Assembly: GCA_002049455.2 (NCBI GenBank)
Contig: KV918796.1
Span: 62,001-126,000 of the forward strand
Length of the DNA: 64,000 nucleotides
Source of the DNA: Porphyra umbilicalis
Lineage: Eukaryota > Rhodophyta > Bangiophyceae > Bangiales > Bangiaceae
Reading direction: 5' to 3'
The notes under the pieces were generated by a model. The model ran no database searches. It saw nothing but the letters and a program-made list of their open reading frames with translations, and was not told where the DNA came from. The number at the start of each line of letters is the position of its first letter. Position 1 is the first letter of the stretch. The translations under genes were made by a program, and so were the position numbers. This document shows, piece after piece, positions 11,784-23,972 of this stretch.

Positions 11784-12485
11784 TGTGGTATTAATAACGT
11801 TAGTTCAAATACCAGTGTACTGAGACCGACCGTAGCCAAGCAATAAAGCGAGTTCTATCGCCGTCGCGGCGAGAAAGAAAGACCTTATGTTGAAGGGCAT
11901 CCGATGAGGAGCCGGGGGGTGCCCACGACGGCGACCCCGGACCCACGGTGGTTTAATACAAACAACGGCACTGGTTGATCGACCATCCGATCAAGCGATC
12001 GTAATGAGAGCCGGCAGACAGATAAGAAAGGCAAGCAATAAAAAATAAACAATGCGGAAGTAACCCCCCAAAAGGCGTGCCACAAGCCGAGTCACACACA
12101 TCCGTGGATTCGGCCAGTCAAGGGGGCTACTCGTGGCTAATTGCCAATTGGTAGCAGAGATATGCTACACGTGACATTCTCTTGCACGTCACCCTGCCTT
12201 CCCACTTTGCATGCCTCCCTTTTTCCCTGACCTCACCCCGCCCACTCTTCCAGGCTAAGTCATGACGCCATCCCGCAGGATATTGCCACTGCCGCTGCCA
12301 AACCAGCGGCGGCACCGCCACTGGTGCCAACGCTGCCGCCCCCATTGCAGCTGCCGCTACCCCCACTGCTGCCACTGCCGCCGCTGCCGCCGCTGCCAAC
12401 GCCCCCGCTGCCGCCGCTGCAACCGCCCCCGCTGCCGCCGACACCGCCTCCACTGCCGCTCTCGTCGCTGCTGCCGCCGCCCTCG
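11784..12485 (-). repeat. Gypsy-1 5' LTR (presumed)
   Basis: The LTR should begin right after the primer-binding site. A TG occurs at 11784 (TGTGGTATTAATAACG on the plus strand). The far end is not defined because the partner LTR is outside the window; I stop at the Copia LTR start (12486). The stretch holds AATAAAG at about 11840 and no coding region. Confidence 0.45.
12286..12481. repeat. CTGCCG/CCGCTGCC microsatellite
   Basis: About 200 bp of imperfect triplet repeat (CCGCTGCCGCCGCTGCC). It gives Pro-rich or Ala/Gly-rich frames on both strands, which I read as composition artefacts. Confidence 0.85.
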
Positions 12486-12556
12486 TGTTGGACTGTGATT
12501 CTCGTCGCCGACTTCACTGGCGGCTCGCGGATGGATGATGGTCGGTGACCCCTATG
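12486..12556 (+). repeat. Copia 5' LTR, left piece
   Basis: It starts TGTTGGACTGTG, a typical Copia LTR start, and is followed at 12557 by Gypsy-2. The last five bases CTATG (12552-12556) are repeated at 25810-25814 on the other side of Gypsy-2, after which the LTR continues to CTTCAACA at 26160. TGTTG at the start and CAACA at the end are the inverted termini expected of one LTR. This is inference from position and termini; the 3' LTR is not in the window. Confidence 0.55.
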
Positions 12557-13054
12557 TGTAGCGGTTCTAAGCACCACCACGTTGGTTCGTCGTCTGGCCG
12601 AGGTGACCGTTTTGATCAGCTAGGTCCGTCGAAGAAACTGCCCCGGAAATCGACCCACAGCCCAGCCTTCCCCCAACGGGAGGAGAGGATCACGGCAAAG
12701 CCCATAGGGGAATCGTAGTCCAAAGCACAGGTGATTTTATCAAACGGCGACGGGGACGGCGTCCCCGCTTTCAATAAACCCCTCCCAACCCGAACGCCGA
12801 TGGCCAAAGTAGCCACCCCAAATGCGCCAAACGGATAAATCCCTCCCAAGCGAAAAGTTCAAGCAAGTAGCAGGGGGGCTGGGAAAACCACTGGGGAAAA
12901 GCCCTGCCCCCGACCGAATCCAATCTCCCCGAAATCTGGACAGGTCATTCCCTTGCTGGCCCGGATCGGGATATTGTGGGACGGCCCCCGGGGGTGTGCT
13001 GTCCACAGCTGAGGGGCCGCGCCCCTTCCAACAGGGGGACCCCCGACCGCCACA
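12557..13054 (-). repeat. Gypsy-2 3' LTR
   Basis: 498 bp, TGTAGCGG to CGCCACA, matching 25314-25809. It contains CAATAAACCCC at about 12772, a possible poly(A) signal read from the plus strand. Target duplication CTATG lies at 12552-12556. Confidence 0.9.
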
Positions 13055-13636
13055 CAGCCCCCTCGTCGCGTGACGTGGCGTCCCTGCCCGTCCCGCGACG
13101 ACCCCCTGAGGAGGGGATTCCGGCCCGGCCCCCTGGCCGGGTGCCGGCCACAACCGCCACCCCCCCCCCCCCCCGATCCTCGCCCCAGAGGGGTTGTCGA
13201 GGTCAGTCCGCGGACGGGATCGGCCCCACGCCCCACCGGCGTGGCGTGGCGTGCGGCCCGCACCGGTGTCTCGCGGCCCCCACACCCCTCGTGACGCACG
13301 CTGGCCCCACCCCTCTCTGTGGGCCCACACGCACACCCCGGTCTCACCCCCCCCACTCACAGGCGACTCCACGACTCCTCCACGCCACCCCAAGACGTAA
13401 CCTTCCGCGCTCGCTGCGACGCGGTGTTCGCCTACTCGTTCCTTCGCCCACCCCACGACGTGCCGTCCACCCCCCCCCCCCGTGGTTCCCGCTCCTTCTT
13501 TCTTTTGTCGGCCCTCGGGGGCACCCCCCCCCCCTCCACCCCGTGGTCACCTTTTTCACCTCCCTTCCACCTTGTCGGACCGAGGACCCGGCGGCCACCC
13601 GTCTACGGGACGCCCGTGCCCGCGTCGTCCTCCGCG
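13055..13636. other. GC-rich spacer between Gypsy-2 3' LTR and antisense coding region
   Basis: About 580 bp of C-rich sequence with several runs of 8-14 C. All frames are long because stops are rare; the products are Pro/Arg-rich and look like composition artefacts. If the downstream plus-strand coding region is expressed, its promoter would have to lie here or in the LTR. I see no clear TATA box. Confidence 0.5.
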
Positions 13637-15271
13637 ATGGCCGATGAGGAGATGCGCTACCAGACTGTCGTGGGCCCCCTGCGCGTGTTGTCCAACCCGT
13701 CGACGTGAGCGCTCGCGTGGGCCCGTGACGAGGCCCGCATGGGGGTGGCGGGATCGCTGGCCTACGCGACGTTCCGGGGCATCGACTTGACGCGCCCCTC
13801 CAACCTGTTCGCCAAGCACATCGCGGCGATGCCGCACGCCCTCGTGCCTTCCCTTGACGAGCGCGCCTCGTCGATCACCGTGGTGCGGCGCAGCCGCGAG
13901 GTGGGGTACCGCCGCTCATACGTAGGCTTCATGGACGACCCCCTGGTGAACCCGCCGTTGGTGCCGACTTTCGAGTACATCCTCACGTGCCCGCCCTTCA
14001 TCGACGTGTCGGACGTGGAGGGCCCCACGACGGTCCAGCTGACCACGGCTCGCAACAACCGGGGCGGCCTTACCGGACAACTCGTGGCGTGGCACCAGGC
14101 GGAGTACTCGAGCGGTGCCACGGCGACCCGCTCGCGCTTCTAATTGCCGTCTCCCGCGTGGTGGTCCGGGGTGGAGGTCCCGTGCGGCTGCATGGTGGAA
14201 CTTCCATGGGTGCACGCCTACGCCACGGACGACCTCTACGCGAAGCGGCGCGCCTCGTGCGCCGTCATACGTAGCGAGTGGGCCCTCGCGGCGGCAGTCG
14301 TCCTCCTCGAGACGTTCCGTACCCGTCGGGTCTTGTGGCATTACCCCCCGCGTCTCCTCGATTGGATCCGCTCCCTCGGGGCGTCCAACATCTGCGTCAA
14401 CTCCGTGGGTCCCGACGCAGAGGCGGCCGCTACCCTTGGGGCGTTGCTGGACCTCGCGGACCAGCTTCCCGACACGGAGGCCTTCCGCCAGCGCCTTCGC
14501 GCGCGTAGCACCGACCGTCGAGACCGCGAGGGTTCCATTTGGGCGTCCCTCGAGGTGGACGACGACGGAACCCACGCCAAGGTCGCCGAGGACCTTCGCC
14601 CCTTCGACTTGCCGTACACCGCGGACATCCTCGAGGCGCGTGGCTACGGCCCTACTCGTGCGGGTTGGGCCGCCGCCATCTTGGCCGCCCTTAGCCCACG
14701 TTACCCTCGGGGTGGGACCGCACCCCCCACTACCTCCGTGGTGACCGGCACCGCGGGGTTGTCCCCTCCGCGTCCGTCGCCGCCGGTCGCATCCGCCGCC
14801 CCTTCTGGGGGTATTTCCGAGGGTAGCCTCATCGTCTCGTTCGACCCCGTGGAGCACCGTGACATCCCCGACGTGGCCTTCGACCAACTCGACCACATTC
14901 TCTCGAACCGTGTCCGGCAGGGTTTGGCGCGCGTCGTGGCTTATGACCCCGGGGAACTCCCCGGCTACACCACGGGGACCCTGGTAACCGGCTTGAGCCA
15001 CACCGTGGTGTCTCTTGGCGACTCGATCGCCCAGTGGGCCCTCGACCACCCCGGGATTCCGCCCCGTCACTTGGAGAAGTTGCTTCAGTTGGTCGGTCGG
15101 CGCAGCATCCGCGCGGTTCTCCTTCGCGAAGTCGGCGTGGCCGGCGGTGGGGCCAACCGCCGTCAGCAGCATCACCACGACCGCGACGCCTACCACAAGG
15201 AGCCGGCGGCGCAGCGCTCCCGTGGTCCGCCCGATCCCGAGTGGGGCGGGCCGTCGTCGGCCCGCCGTTGA
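13637..15271 (+). pseudogene. Antisense coding region of Gypsy-2
   Basis: From ATG 13637 (MADEEMRYQTVVGPL) a coding-like region runs to the stop at 15269-15271. It is broken in about two places; the longest frame is 14144-15271. Visible parts are a globular segment (WVHAYATDDLYAKRRASCAV, then VVLLETFRTRRVLWHYPPRL), a Pro/Ser linker (LSPPRPSPPVASAAPSGG), a helical segment (QLDHILSNRVRQGLARVV and on) and a His/Arg-rich tail. I see no enzyme motif, membrane span or zinc motif. It lies inside the LTRs, convergent with pol, as in Gypsy-1. Antisense ORFs at this position are known from some plant Gypsy lineages. Function unknown. Confidence 0.6.
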
Positions 15272-15774
15272 TCCGGGATGGGGGGGGTAGTGATGTCGGA
15301 AGGCGCGGAGGGAGCAGCGCCCTCGGGAGTCGAAGTCCTAGCGCGTAGTAGTGTAGGGGGTCTCGTAGTGTCGCCGGTGCCGTACGGCGCGTCAGCGACC
15401 AATAAACCCCACGCGGGTCGTTTGCGTATCACCCTCGGGAAAGCCCCTTGTTCGTCAGGCCGAATCCCGGGCCCCCTTCGTGGTCCATCATCTGACAGGC
15501 CCCCGCCGGTCAGCCGTCACGTACCACCACCGCCCCCTGATTCCGTCCATGCCATCCGGTCGCCTTGGCTCCCCCCCCAAGGGTCACGGAGAAAACGGCC
15601 AGCCCGCCACGCAGTCGGAACGGTCGCTACCATGGCCACGTGGCTCCGTCCGGGACACGTGTTGAACCCCAGAATCTGCCACGATTCGAATATTGAAAAC
15701 CACGTGTCCCGCGTGGAATTTGTCTTAGGCGAGGAAGTCGACGACCGACCCGGCTTCTTCGACTCGTAGTCCCA

Positions 15775-17475
15775 CACGCCGCATATACTGGTGCACCTTA
15801 TGTGGTCGAATCGACTGGCCAACTCGAGGGTGTCCTCCTCGGGCTGGTACCCCCATCAGCGGGTCCACAGGCGTAGCGTTCCATCGTCAGCGACTTCGTG
15901 GCCCACGAAGGCCTCCCAGACGAACTCCTCGCCCGTGCGTTGCTGCCCCTCTGGGACCACAATGTCTTGGGGTACCCCGAGGTTCTGCAGGAGCGTCTGC
16001 GGATCCCCAAGCGGGCCCGGCGCCGCCGTCACGTGGTCACTGTTTATCGTCTTAGGGTACCCATTGATGTCCAGCTAAAACGTGCCCTCTCCGCGGGATA
16101 ACGCCTTGTACGGCCAGGCCGCGCGGGTCCCGAGCTTATACTTGGTCCGAGCGTGGCCATCGACGAACACCCAGTCCCCCGTGTGTACGTCCTTGTTGAC
16201 CGGCCGTACGCGGGCGTCGTAGCTCCTCGTGTACCGTTGCTCGGCCAGCGTGAGGGACTTCGGCACCTTGTGGATCAGGTTCCGCAGCCGCGCTCGGATG
16301 CCCTCGCGGACGGCTCGTGGGCTACCGTCTGTCTCCTCGGGTGCTGGGGAGCCGACCAGGCGTTTCACGGAGAGACTCCGTGCACGCTCGAGGGTGACGA
16401 GCTCAAGGGGCGCCACCCCGGTGCTCTGCTGCGGTCGACTGTTGTAGGCCAACGTCAGCATCGACACATGCTCGTCCCATCGGTCTTGGTGGTCCTCGAC
16501 GTACGTCCGCAACTGGCCCACTATGGTCCGGTTGTACCGTTCCACTTGGCCGTTCGTCTGCGGGTGGTACGTCGTGCAGTACCGGTTAGAGACCCGGAGG
16601 AGCGAGCAAACCCCTTGGAAGAACGTGGAGCGGAACTGGGGGCCATTGTCCGAAAACACCGTCACCGGGGGTCCGAACGCCGCCACCCAGTTGTCCAAAA
16701 AGGCTGCCGCGATGGTCTCCGCGTCGATCCGCTTGAGGGGGATGGCCCGCGTCATCTTGGAGAAACGATCCACGATGACCAACAGATGTTCGTTCCCCGC
16801 CGCCGTCCGGGAGAAGGGGCCGAGCAGGTCCATACACAGATCCGTCAGCGGTTCCGTCGGGGGGAAGGTCTTAAGGTAGTTTGTTTTGCGTCGCTTGCTA
16901 ACGCGGTTCCTTGCGCACTGAGTGCAGTTGGCCACGAAGGCGTAGACGTCCACCACAATTAATTCCCAATAAAACCACCGTCGCATCGACGTGTACATCT
17001 TGTTCGCCCCCGGGTGCCCGGCTTGCGGAGGGTAGTGCTCCCGCATCATCAACTCGTAGCGCATATGAATTGGCACGTAGACTCGCGCGGCCCCGTCCAA
17101 CGGCGCCGTGCGCACCAACAGGCCATTCGGGTCCTCGCGGAACCGGGACTTGTCGTTGCCATCCATTGCCGCGCGGACCTCCCTGCACCGTCCGTCCTCC
17201 GCCTGCCCCTCGAGAAGCTCGGCGAGCGTCAGGGGGGCTAGCAGTCCCCCCTTGGTCTTTTGCGGTAATTGCCACGCGGCCGACGAGTTGGGCAAAGCCA
17301 GGCAGGGAACCGCGTCGGGTATCGCCCCCTCGTCTCCAGCGGGTGTCGAGATGCGTGACATCGTGTCCGCCGCGTGATGTGACGCCCCGGGCCGCGTCTG
17401 TACTAAGAGGTCGGACACCGCCAACCGCAACCGCCACGGCGCCAGCCTCCCGTGGGCCCCGTCCATGTGCAGCAT
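15775..17475 (-). pseudogene. Gypsy-2 integrase and chromodomain
   Basis: The integrase zinc domain (HPGANKMYTSMRRWFYW, C..C as CTQCARNR) is followed by the core: MDLLGPFSRT, SDNGPQFRSTFF and YHPQTNGQVERYNRT. The C-terminal region (DKVF..Y-type, PVNKDVHTGDWVFVDG) leads to a chromodomain at about 15800-15960 (FVWEAFVGHE, then WGYQPEEDTLELASRF). This catalyses cDNA insertion and probably directs it to marked chromatin. Broken. Confidence 0.85.
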
Positions 17476-19712
17476 CCACTTGAGCGCCGCGTGGTCCGTG
17501 CGTACCGTAAAGCGGGTCCCTGCGACGTAGGGGCGGAGAATGAGTGACGCTCACACCACCGCGAGGCACTCCCGCTCCGTCGTGCTGTAGTTCCGCTCCG
17601 CCGTGTTGAGGAAGCGGCTCCAATAGCCCACGGGCCGTGTGGATTGGTCGGGTTGTTCTTGTAGGAGGACCGCGCCGACCTGCCCCGCACTTGCGTCAGT
17701 GTCCAACGTGTAGGTCCCTTGTCGCAGCGGTTGGGCGAGGATGGGGGCCTCCGTGAGTCGCCTCTTGAGTTCTTCGAATACCCCCAGGGCCTCGTCGGAC
17801 AGCATCCCCCACCGGTCGGGCCTCTTGGAGCTCGTCATGGCGGCCAACGGCCGCGCCACTTGGGCGTAGTCCTTGACGAACCTCCGATAGACGTTACACA
17901 TCCCGAGTAAGATACGTAGGTCCTTCTTTCACCGCGGGGGAGACGCCTCCTGGTGTCCGCGGATGTTCTTGTCTCGTACCTTCAGCTCCCCCCGGCCCAC
18001 GATATGGCCCAAATACTCCACCTCCTCTTGGAACAAGTAGCCCTTCTTGGCCTTCAGGGAGATACCCGCGCCGCGCAGCGCCGTGAATACCTCCCGGAGA
18101 TGTTCCACGTGTTCCCGCGCCGACTGCGAGAAGACGATGATGTCGTCGAGGTACACGAGGCAGCTCTTCCACTTGAGTCCCCCGAGGATCATGTCGATGG
18201 ACCGTTGGAAGGTCGCCGGGGCATTGGACAGACCGGAGGGAAGGCGGATGTAGCGGTAGGCCCCTCGTGGTAAACGAAGGTTGTCTTTTCCCGGTCTTCG
18301 TCCGCCACGGGGATCTGCCAATACCCCGAGTTGCAGTCGAGCGTCGAAGACACCTTGGCGTCCCAGAGGAAGTCAGTACAATTGTCCATAAGTGGCAGCG
18401 GGTACACGTCCCGCTCCGTTACCTCGTTGAGTCGGCGGTAATCCACGCAGAACCGCATCGTCCTGTCGGATTTCGGGACCAGAACGACCGGGAAATCCCA
18501 CTCGGCACTCGAGGGCTCGATTTCCCCGAGGTCCCGTTGACGTTGCACCTCCTTGGTGATGATGTCCTTCGAAGCGTGACTCGCCCGATAGGGTTGGGCC
18601 CGCCGTGGCCGTGCTTCGGCGTTCACTTCGATCCGGTGCGGGGTCACGTCGACTTTGCCGAGTTGCCCCGCCCATAGCGCCTTGTATTCCTCGAGGATTT
18701 CGTCCACAACACCGCGGAGCGGACCGGGGACACCGCCACAGTGGACCTGCGGCTTGGGGCACGACTGGTCCGGCAGGTGGGGCGGAGGTTGTCCCTTGTC
18801 GATCCCCTCTTCGGCTTGCCGCCCCGTCTTGACCTCCTCGTCGGTCTTGTCACAGGGATCCTCTCCAATTGTTAGGACCGCCCCCGTTTCCTCCTTCTCC
18901 TCGACGACGTGCAGAGGTCCACTGTAGGCCGTCGCGGTTCCGATGACGTACCCCTTAGTAAGGTGCACCGGCACGTCCCCGATGATTGTCAGGCAGAGGG
19001 ACCGCGGGGTGTTGGGGGAGAACTCCGCGACGGCGTTGTGCAACAGTACCTTCCGTTGGCTCATTTTCACGGGGCGTCCCCGCAGCAGGTGGACCCCCTG
19101 GACGTTGCAGCACACTTGGACCGCCTGGATGCACCGCGGGCCCACGGTTACCCCTTGCCGCAGCCGGATGGCCCTAGCTTGGGCCTTCGGTTTGTTCCCT
19201 TGGCGTGGGGGTGCGGGCCGCGTGTTCCTCGTCCAGCCCCGCATCGCCACCGTGGACGTGCCGTAGTCCCACTTGATCGTCTGCGTCTTGGGGGAGATGC
19301 TGTTCACGTAGTTACGCTGGAAGTCCCACCCGAGGATGATCGGTACCGATAGTGCCTTGACCACGAGGAGCTCATACTTCATAGCGGCACCCCCGACGTA
19401 CATCGTCAGCGACACCTCCGCGTTCACCTTGAGCAGCTGCCCCGAGGCGTCACTCACTTGCATCCGGCGCGGCGCCCGCGATGCATACTCATTCCGCCCC
19501 TCGGGCAGCATATCCGCACGGATCACGGTTGGCCCGGCGCCAGTGTCGACCACCTCCCTCGTGGGGACGGGGGTCTGCCACGGCGCCAACTGGTACGACG
19601 CGCTCATCTCAAAAATTTCTTTCCAGAGTAGCAACAGCGTCCCCTTGAACCGCGGGCGGTATCGCCCACGACGGCAGGGGCAGCGGACCGGGACAGGCCT
19701 CGTTGTGGTCAC
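17403..19712 (-). pseudogene. Gypsy-2 protease, reverse transcriptase and RNase H
   Basis: The protease motif VVDTGAGPTVIRADMLPEG and its partner VPIILGWDFQRNYV come first. RT follows with FCVDYRRLNEV, VSSTLDCNSGYWQIPV and the catalytic LVYLDDIIVFS near 18140. RNase H comes last (LDTDASAGQVGAVLLQ, RPVGYWSRFLN, NYSTTERECLAVV). The order PR-RT-RH-INT is standard Ty3/Gypsy. Broken in several places. Confidence 0.88.
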
Positions 19713-19800
19713 GCCTGTGGAGGCAAACGAGACGTGACGGGGGCGACCGGGCAGTTGGGGCGGACAGGGGGGAAAAAAGGGGATGGCGATGCCACCCCCC

Positions 19801-21477
19801 CTAGGCGTTTCCCGCCCCGCGGCGCCCCTTGGCCGGGGTTGCCACGGGCGGGCCCCCCCCCCCTTCCGTCTCCGTTGAATCCGCGGAGCCCAACAGGTCG
19901 TCCAACACCAGGGCCACGACGGAGGTGCGATCAGCGACGGCGGCCGCCGCCTTGTTCCTCTGACGAAGGAAGATGCTCCGCGCGACTTCCATGAGGTCCC
20001 GCTGTTTGTCCGTCAGAAACTTGCAATCAGGGACCCGGTGTCCGCGCGTCCAACACATATAGCACAGCAAGGGACCCGTTGGGGTCTCGCACGGAGCGTA
20101 GGGCGCTCCTCCGGCGGTCCGGAACCCCGGGGTACCCGACGGCAGCACCGCGACCGTGTCGTATGTCGCCGTGTCGTCCTCGTCCCACGAGGAGTGGAGC
20201 TGGTTGATTGAGAGGCCTCGAGACCCCGTCAACGTCTGTCCCTTCCACGACGATCCCCCGGCTGGCCCCCGGCTGGCCAACGACATGACGTCCCTGGCGG
20301 CCCGATACTTCCCCGCCACGTAGGTCGACAACTACTGGTTGCTTCGTTGCGCCGAGTTGTACACGAAGGCATCCGTCCGTTGATACGCCGGTAGGCCCTG
20401 GATCAGCTGCTGTTTAATCGTCCCCTCGGAGTGGATGTTGCCGCAAAGCTCCGCGAGGCTCCGTAGAAGTGCCGCGGAGGCATCAGCCCCCTGTTTGTCC
20501 ACGAGCGCCTCCCGGCTAAGCTTGTCCTGCGCCAGCCCCAAAGCGTGCGGCTCCGCGTAGGTCGACAACAGCCCATTGACCGCTGCGGGAAAGGATCTAA
20601 GCGAGCACCGTCCGCCCGCAATATCCGACCCCGGTAAGTTCCGAGTGAACCGCGTCTCAGCGTCGCCCGCGATGAAGGTGGGAATTAGGTACAAACCCAT
20701 CCCCTCTGACACGTCGTTGTCATCGCAGGCCTTGACGAACTTCCGCAGCCACGACAAGTCCTCGAGAGGTTTCTTCCCGTTGAACATCGGGGTCCCCCCG
20801 AAGGAGAACTTCATGCTCTTGGCCGTCCGTCCCACCTTGCGGGCCTGCGACGCCCCGAAGGTCGAGTGAAGGTTCCGAAGGTGGTACGATCTGTAGTCCA
20901 GGACGCCCGCGAAGCGATCGTCCGGGCACCCGAGGACCGTCAACTTGCCGGACCCCACCTTGCGCACCACGTGGTCGTCGTCGTTGTCGGTTATCGCCGG
21001 CGACGGCGAGGAAGATGAAGACGAGGATGAAGACGAGGGACTACGGTGAGGCAGTGACTTCCCTTTGATGCGGCTCTTCCGCGTGTCCACTAGAGAATCT
21101 CGGCGGGGGGTATCTTGAGCACAGCCCCCGGGGCTCGCCGCGATGACCCGAGAAACGTCGGCCAATAACGACTCGCAAAACGTCGATAGCGCCGAGTCCA
21201 GATCGGCCATCGCCAGAGGCGTCGCCGGATCACGATCTTGATCCACCAATCCCGTCCGTTCGTCGTGACGTCGAGGAAGAAAGGCATCGGCCCCCGGCGG
21301 GACCCGCCGTACCGTTTCGCCCACGACGTCCGCAAATGGCCGAGGTGGAGCGAAGGGAATCCCTGATCCAGCCGCGGATCCCCCTGTTGCAGCAACCACT
21401 AGAGTCACCGCGGATGTACCCGCCGGCATACCGCTGGCGATCGCGTCCGACTTGGGGATGTCGGGCGGCGACGCCAT
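19801..21477 (-). pseudogene. Gypsy-2 gag
   Basis: I take the start at ATG 21477 (MASPPDIPKSDA) because the frame upstream of it runs through the Harbinger terminus at 21534. A Ser-rich tract (about 15 Ser) and a basic patch precede a capsid-like helical region (LEDLSWLRKFVKACDDNDV, YLIPTFIAGDAETRF). A CCHC knuckle, CYMCWTRGHRVPDC, lies near 20050. Broken in about one place. It forms the particle shell in the family. Confidence 0.8.
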
Positions 21478-22641
21478 CGTAGTGGCCGGGCGGTAATCGA
21501 CGACAGACCGACGCGGAGATCCACGAAGCCTTAGAGCACACCCAGAAACGTCGGTTACGAACCGCTTTTGCGTATGATTCGTTAAACGTGGCATATTTTC
21601 CAGTTATGGGCAGAGGTATGGGAAAACCGGACATCCCACCAGCGTCGCGAACCAGATCTGCGAACCGAGCTACTGGTGGGCCAGATATAAGTCCAACCGG
21701 ATAATAAGGCGCTGGTTCGCAGGAGGTTCGCATTTTTCCATCGGCCAACCATACCCCTGGCGTTTGGGCAGACGTTTGTGCATTTCCGAACGTTATGCGA
21801 ACCGAATCTGTCCACAATTGTGTCCAAACGGGGGTTAAACACCCAAATCGGGACGATCGCAGACGAACACACGTTGCGTTGACGATCGCACAGGCGTCTC
21901 GAGATCTGATATTCCTGAGCATGCCGTCGCGAGTGGCCGCAGATTCCGTTCGAGGCGCAGGCGGCGCTCATTTTCAGGCCCTGTTGGGGGGGGGGCGGGC
22001 GGGACACGGTTTTTCCTAGTGGACATCCGCCGCCACGCGCGATTCTTGGTCGGCCCCCCCACGGCTGAACGGTTTGATTATGGGGGGAGGGGCCCCTAGA
22101 GGCACTATCGCATGAGTGGGCGCGCGGCCGCAATGCGGTCGTGCAGCGGAATTCTTAGGCGGGGGGGCCCCGAGTTGACGCGCTGCTGGTGCCACCAACC
22201 TGCGCTGGGAGCCAATCGGGAGGGGGTTCCGCGCAGAGCAACATTGTGTGGCCGGCATGTGACTGTCCGCGCGCAGCCGCACCCGAGAAAATGGGCCCTG
22301 CATGGGGGTTTTCAGGAAGCGCCGCGCAGCCCACTTTATTGGTCACGCGGCCGCCCGGGACCTTCCAATTGCGCTTTCTGTTGGGGCGGGGGCGCGGAGC
22401 GACAGATCGACGTGGTGGGCCCGCCAATAGCGGCGCGTCGATCACACCTTCGTCGTCGGCGGGAGCGCGATTGCAGCACCTCCGTCGTCGGCGTCGTCCA
22501 TCCCGGTTTCTCGTTCTGCCTGTCTCCTTCGCCGGCGCAGCGGCCGTGAGCGGCCGTGAGCGGCCGTGTTGACGGCCGCCTTTGCGGCCGCTTCTCCGGC
22601 CGCTCTACCTCTCCTGACGTCGGCTGCACTTGTGGATAGAG

Positions 22642-23379
22642 ATGGACGCGTCCACTGATGATGGGTCTGGGTCGTCGAGCGATGTCGGCCGCGGGCAGTC
22701 GGAGAGCTCCGCGGACGAGCTGCTTGCGGCCGTCATCGGAGCGCGATCTCTGGTCCTGATGCTCCGTCATTGCAGGAACGCGGCGCAGCGAGCGCGCAGA
22801 CGGTGTTTTGTCAGGTCTGTGGCCAGGCGGCGCGCCAACCGGCCCCGTGATTTCGACCAGGGTATGCGCGGCATCATGCGGGATTATTTTGGTGTGGATG
22901 GGCAGCCGCCTGTGTATGGAGAAGAGTCGTTTGAGCGTCGCTTCCGTGTGCCACGGTCTCAGTTGATGAGCGTTTACGAGGCCATTTGCGACAGGCCGTG
23001 TGGTCGGCAGAGCATCAATGGGACGAGGAGGCCACGAGCTCATGTTCTGCAGAAGCTGGTGGCCGCTTTCTGTGTGACTGCGTACGGGGGGTCGTTCAAT
23101 CGCGCGGATGAGTATGTTCGGCTGTCCAATTTCCCAACTGACGTGGCGACAAACAAGCTGATTGAGTTTATCGGTGAGAAGGGGGAACCTGTGTACCGAC
23201 GGCCTCCTATCGAGGGGGAGATCTCTTCGCGAAGACCTGGCAGCCTATATTTCCGCGGACCGCGGGTCCCTTGCGGAGCTGTATGTGTAGTCCTCAACGG
23301 TTGTTTTTTTTCGCCGTCATGGCTTTTTTTCCTCACATATCTGCGCGTTGGCCGCGGCCGCCACATCGACTTCGGATAG
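22642..23379 (+). pseudogene. PIF/Harbinger transposase, N-terminal part
   Basis: From ATG 22642 (MDASTDDGSGSSSDVG) the product reads, after an acidic leader and a basic stretch, RDYFGVDGQPPVYGEESFERRFRVPRSQLMSVYEAI, then HVLQKLVAAFCVTAYGGSFNRADEYVRLSNFPT. This pattern (YGE..FERRFR.PR, a conserved LQK..AAF..TAYG, then DEY.R) is the N-terminal region of PIF/Harbinger transposases. After about residue 195 (EGEISSRRPG) the similarity ends. The expected DDE domain, which would cut and join DNA at TWA targets, is not found downstream in any frame I read. A truncated gene or a missing exon would explain this. Nested in Gypsy-2. Confidence 0.75.
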
Positions 23380-23972
23380 TTAAGACTCATGTGCGGCTTC
23401 CACATTTCTGGAAATACAGGCAAGGCCACCGCTCTGTCTGGCGAGGGCGGATGTTCGCGAGCTCTGTAGAACATCCTGCTGCAATGTAACTGGTGCATAA
23501 GTGAAGGGATCGTGCCGTGCTGGCTTCTCGGACAGAGTAGGTGAGTCGGACAGAGTCAGAGAGTAGGAAAAAATGAGAACCGGCGAAGGGAAAAAAACAT
23601 CATGTAATAATGTGGTGCACTAGCCGGTTATTCAACGCGCGGAGAGGAATTTGTCTCGCCAATGAAAAGAGTCACAACTCAAGGAAAGTCACCATCAGCG
23701 ACATCGCTGCCACTAGTGCCACAGGAAGCGTCCCACTCGTCGTCGCCCGAAGCGCCAGCGGCCGCATTCTGCGGCCGCGGCGTCACGAAGCGACTTGAAC
23801 CCGGGACGGAGTCCCCGCCCGCCGTGAAGGGGCATGCTTGGTCTGCAGCGAGCTCAAGCCGCGCGCCTTCCTCCGTTTGAAAGATTAAACACCAGCCGAA
23901 GCCGCAGCGCGGCGGGCAACGGCCGCGCTGGCGACCACAGCTGGTGATGCGCCGGCACACGGCGACGCATGG

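Larger units (their letters stand above)
5304..12485 (-). mobile_element. Gypsy-1: chromodomain-type Ty3/Gypsy retrotransposon, broken
   Basis: The minus strand holds, in transcription order, a primer-binding site (11781-11761), gag (11553-9907), protease (9748-9374), reverse transcriptase and RNase H (9361-7573), integrase (7533-5446) and a chromodomain. The order RT-RH-INT is that of Ty3/Gypsy, and a chromodomain after integrase marks a chromovirus-like lineage. The element is broken, with roughly five breaks among its frames. Its 5' LTR begins near 11784; the 3' LTR is not in the window and probably lies left of position 1. The opposite-strand coding region at 724-1454 and 3768-5303 appears to belong to it. 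Confidence 0.85.

Noticed and set aside
12557-13640. Long frames on both strands in the Gypsy-2 LTR and the adjacent C-rich spacer
   Set aside because: Homopolymer C tracts and high GC remove stops in all frames. The LTR parts are repeated at 25314-25809 with differences that do not respect codons.
724-15271. Antisense coding regions as envelope genes
   Set aside because: Env genes lie in the same sense as pol. These are antisense, and no signal peptide, membrane span or cleavage motif is visible.
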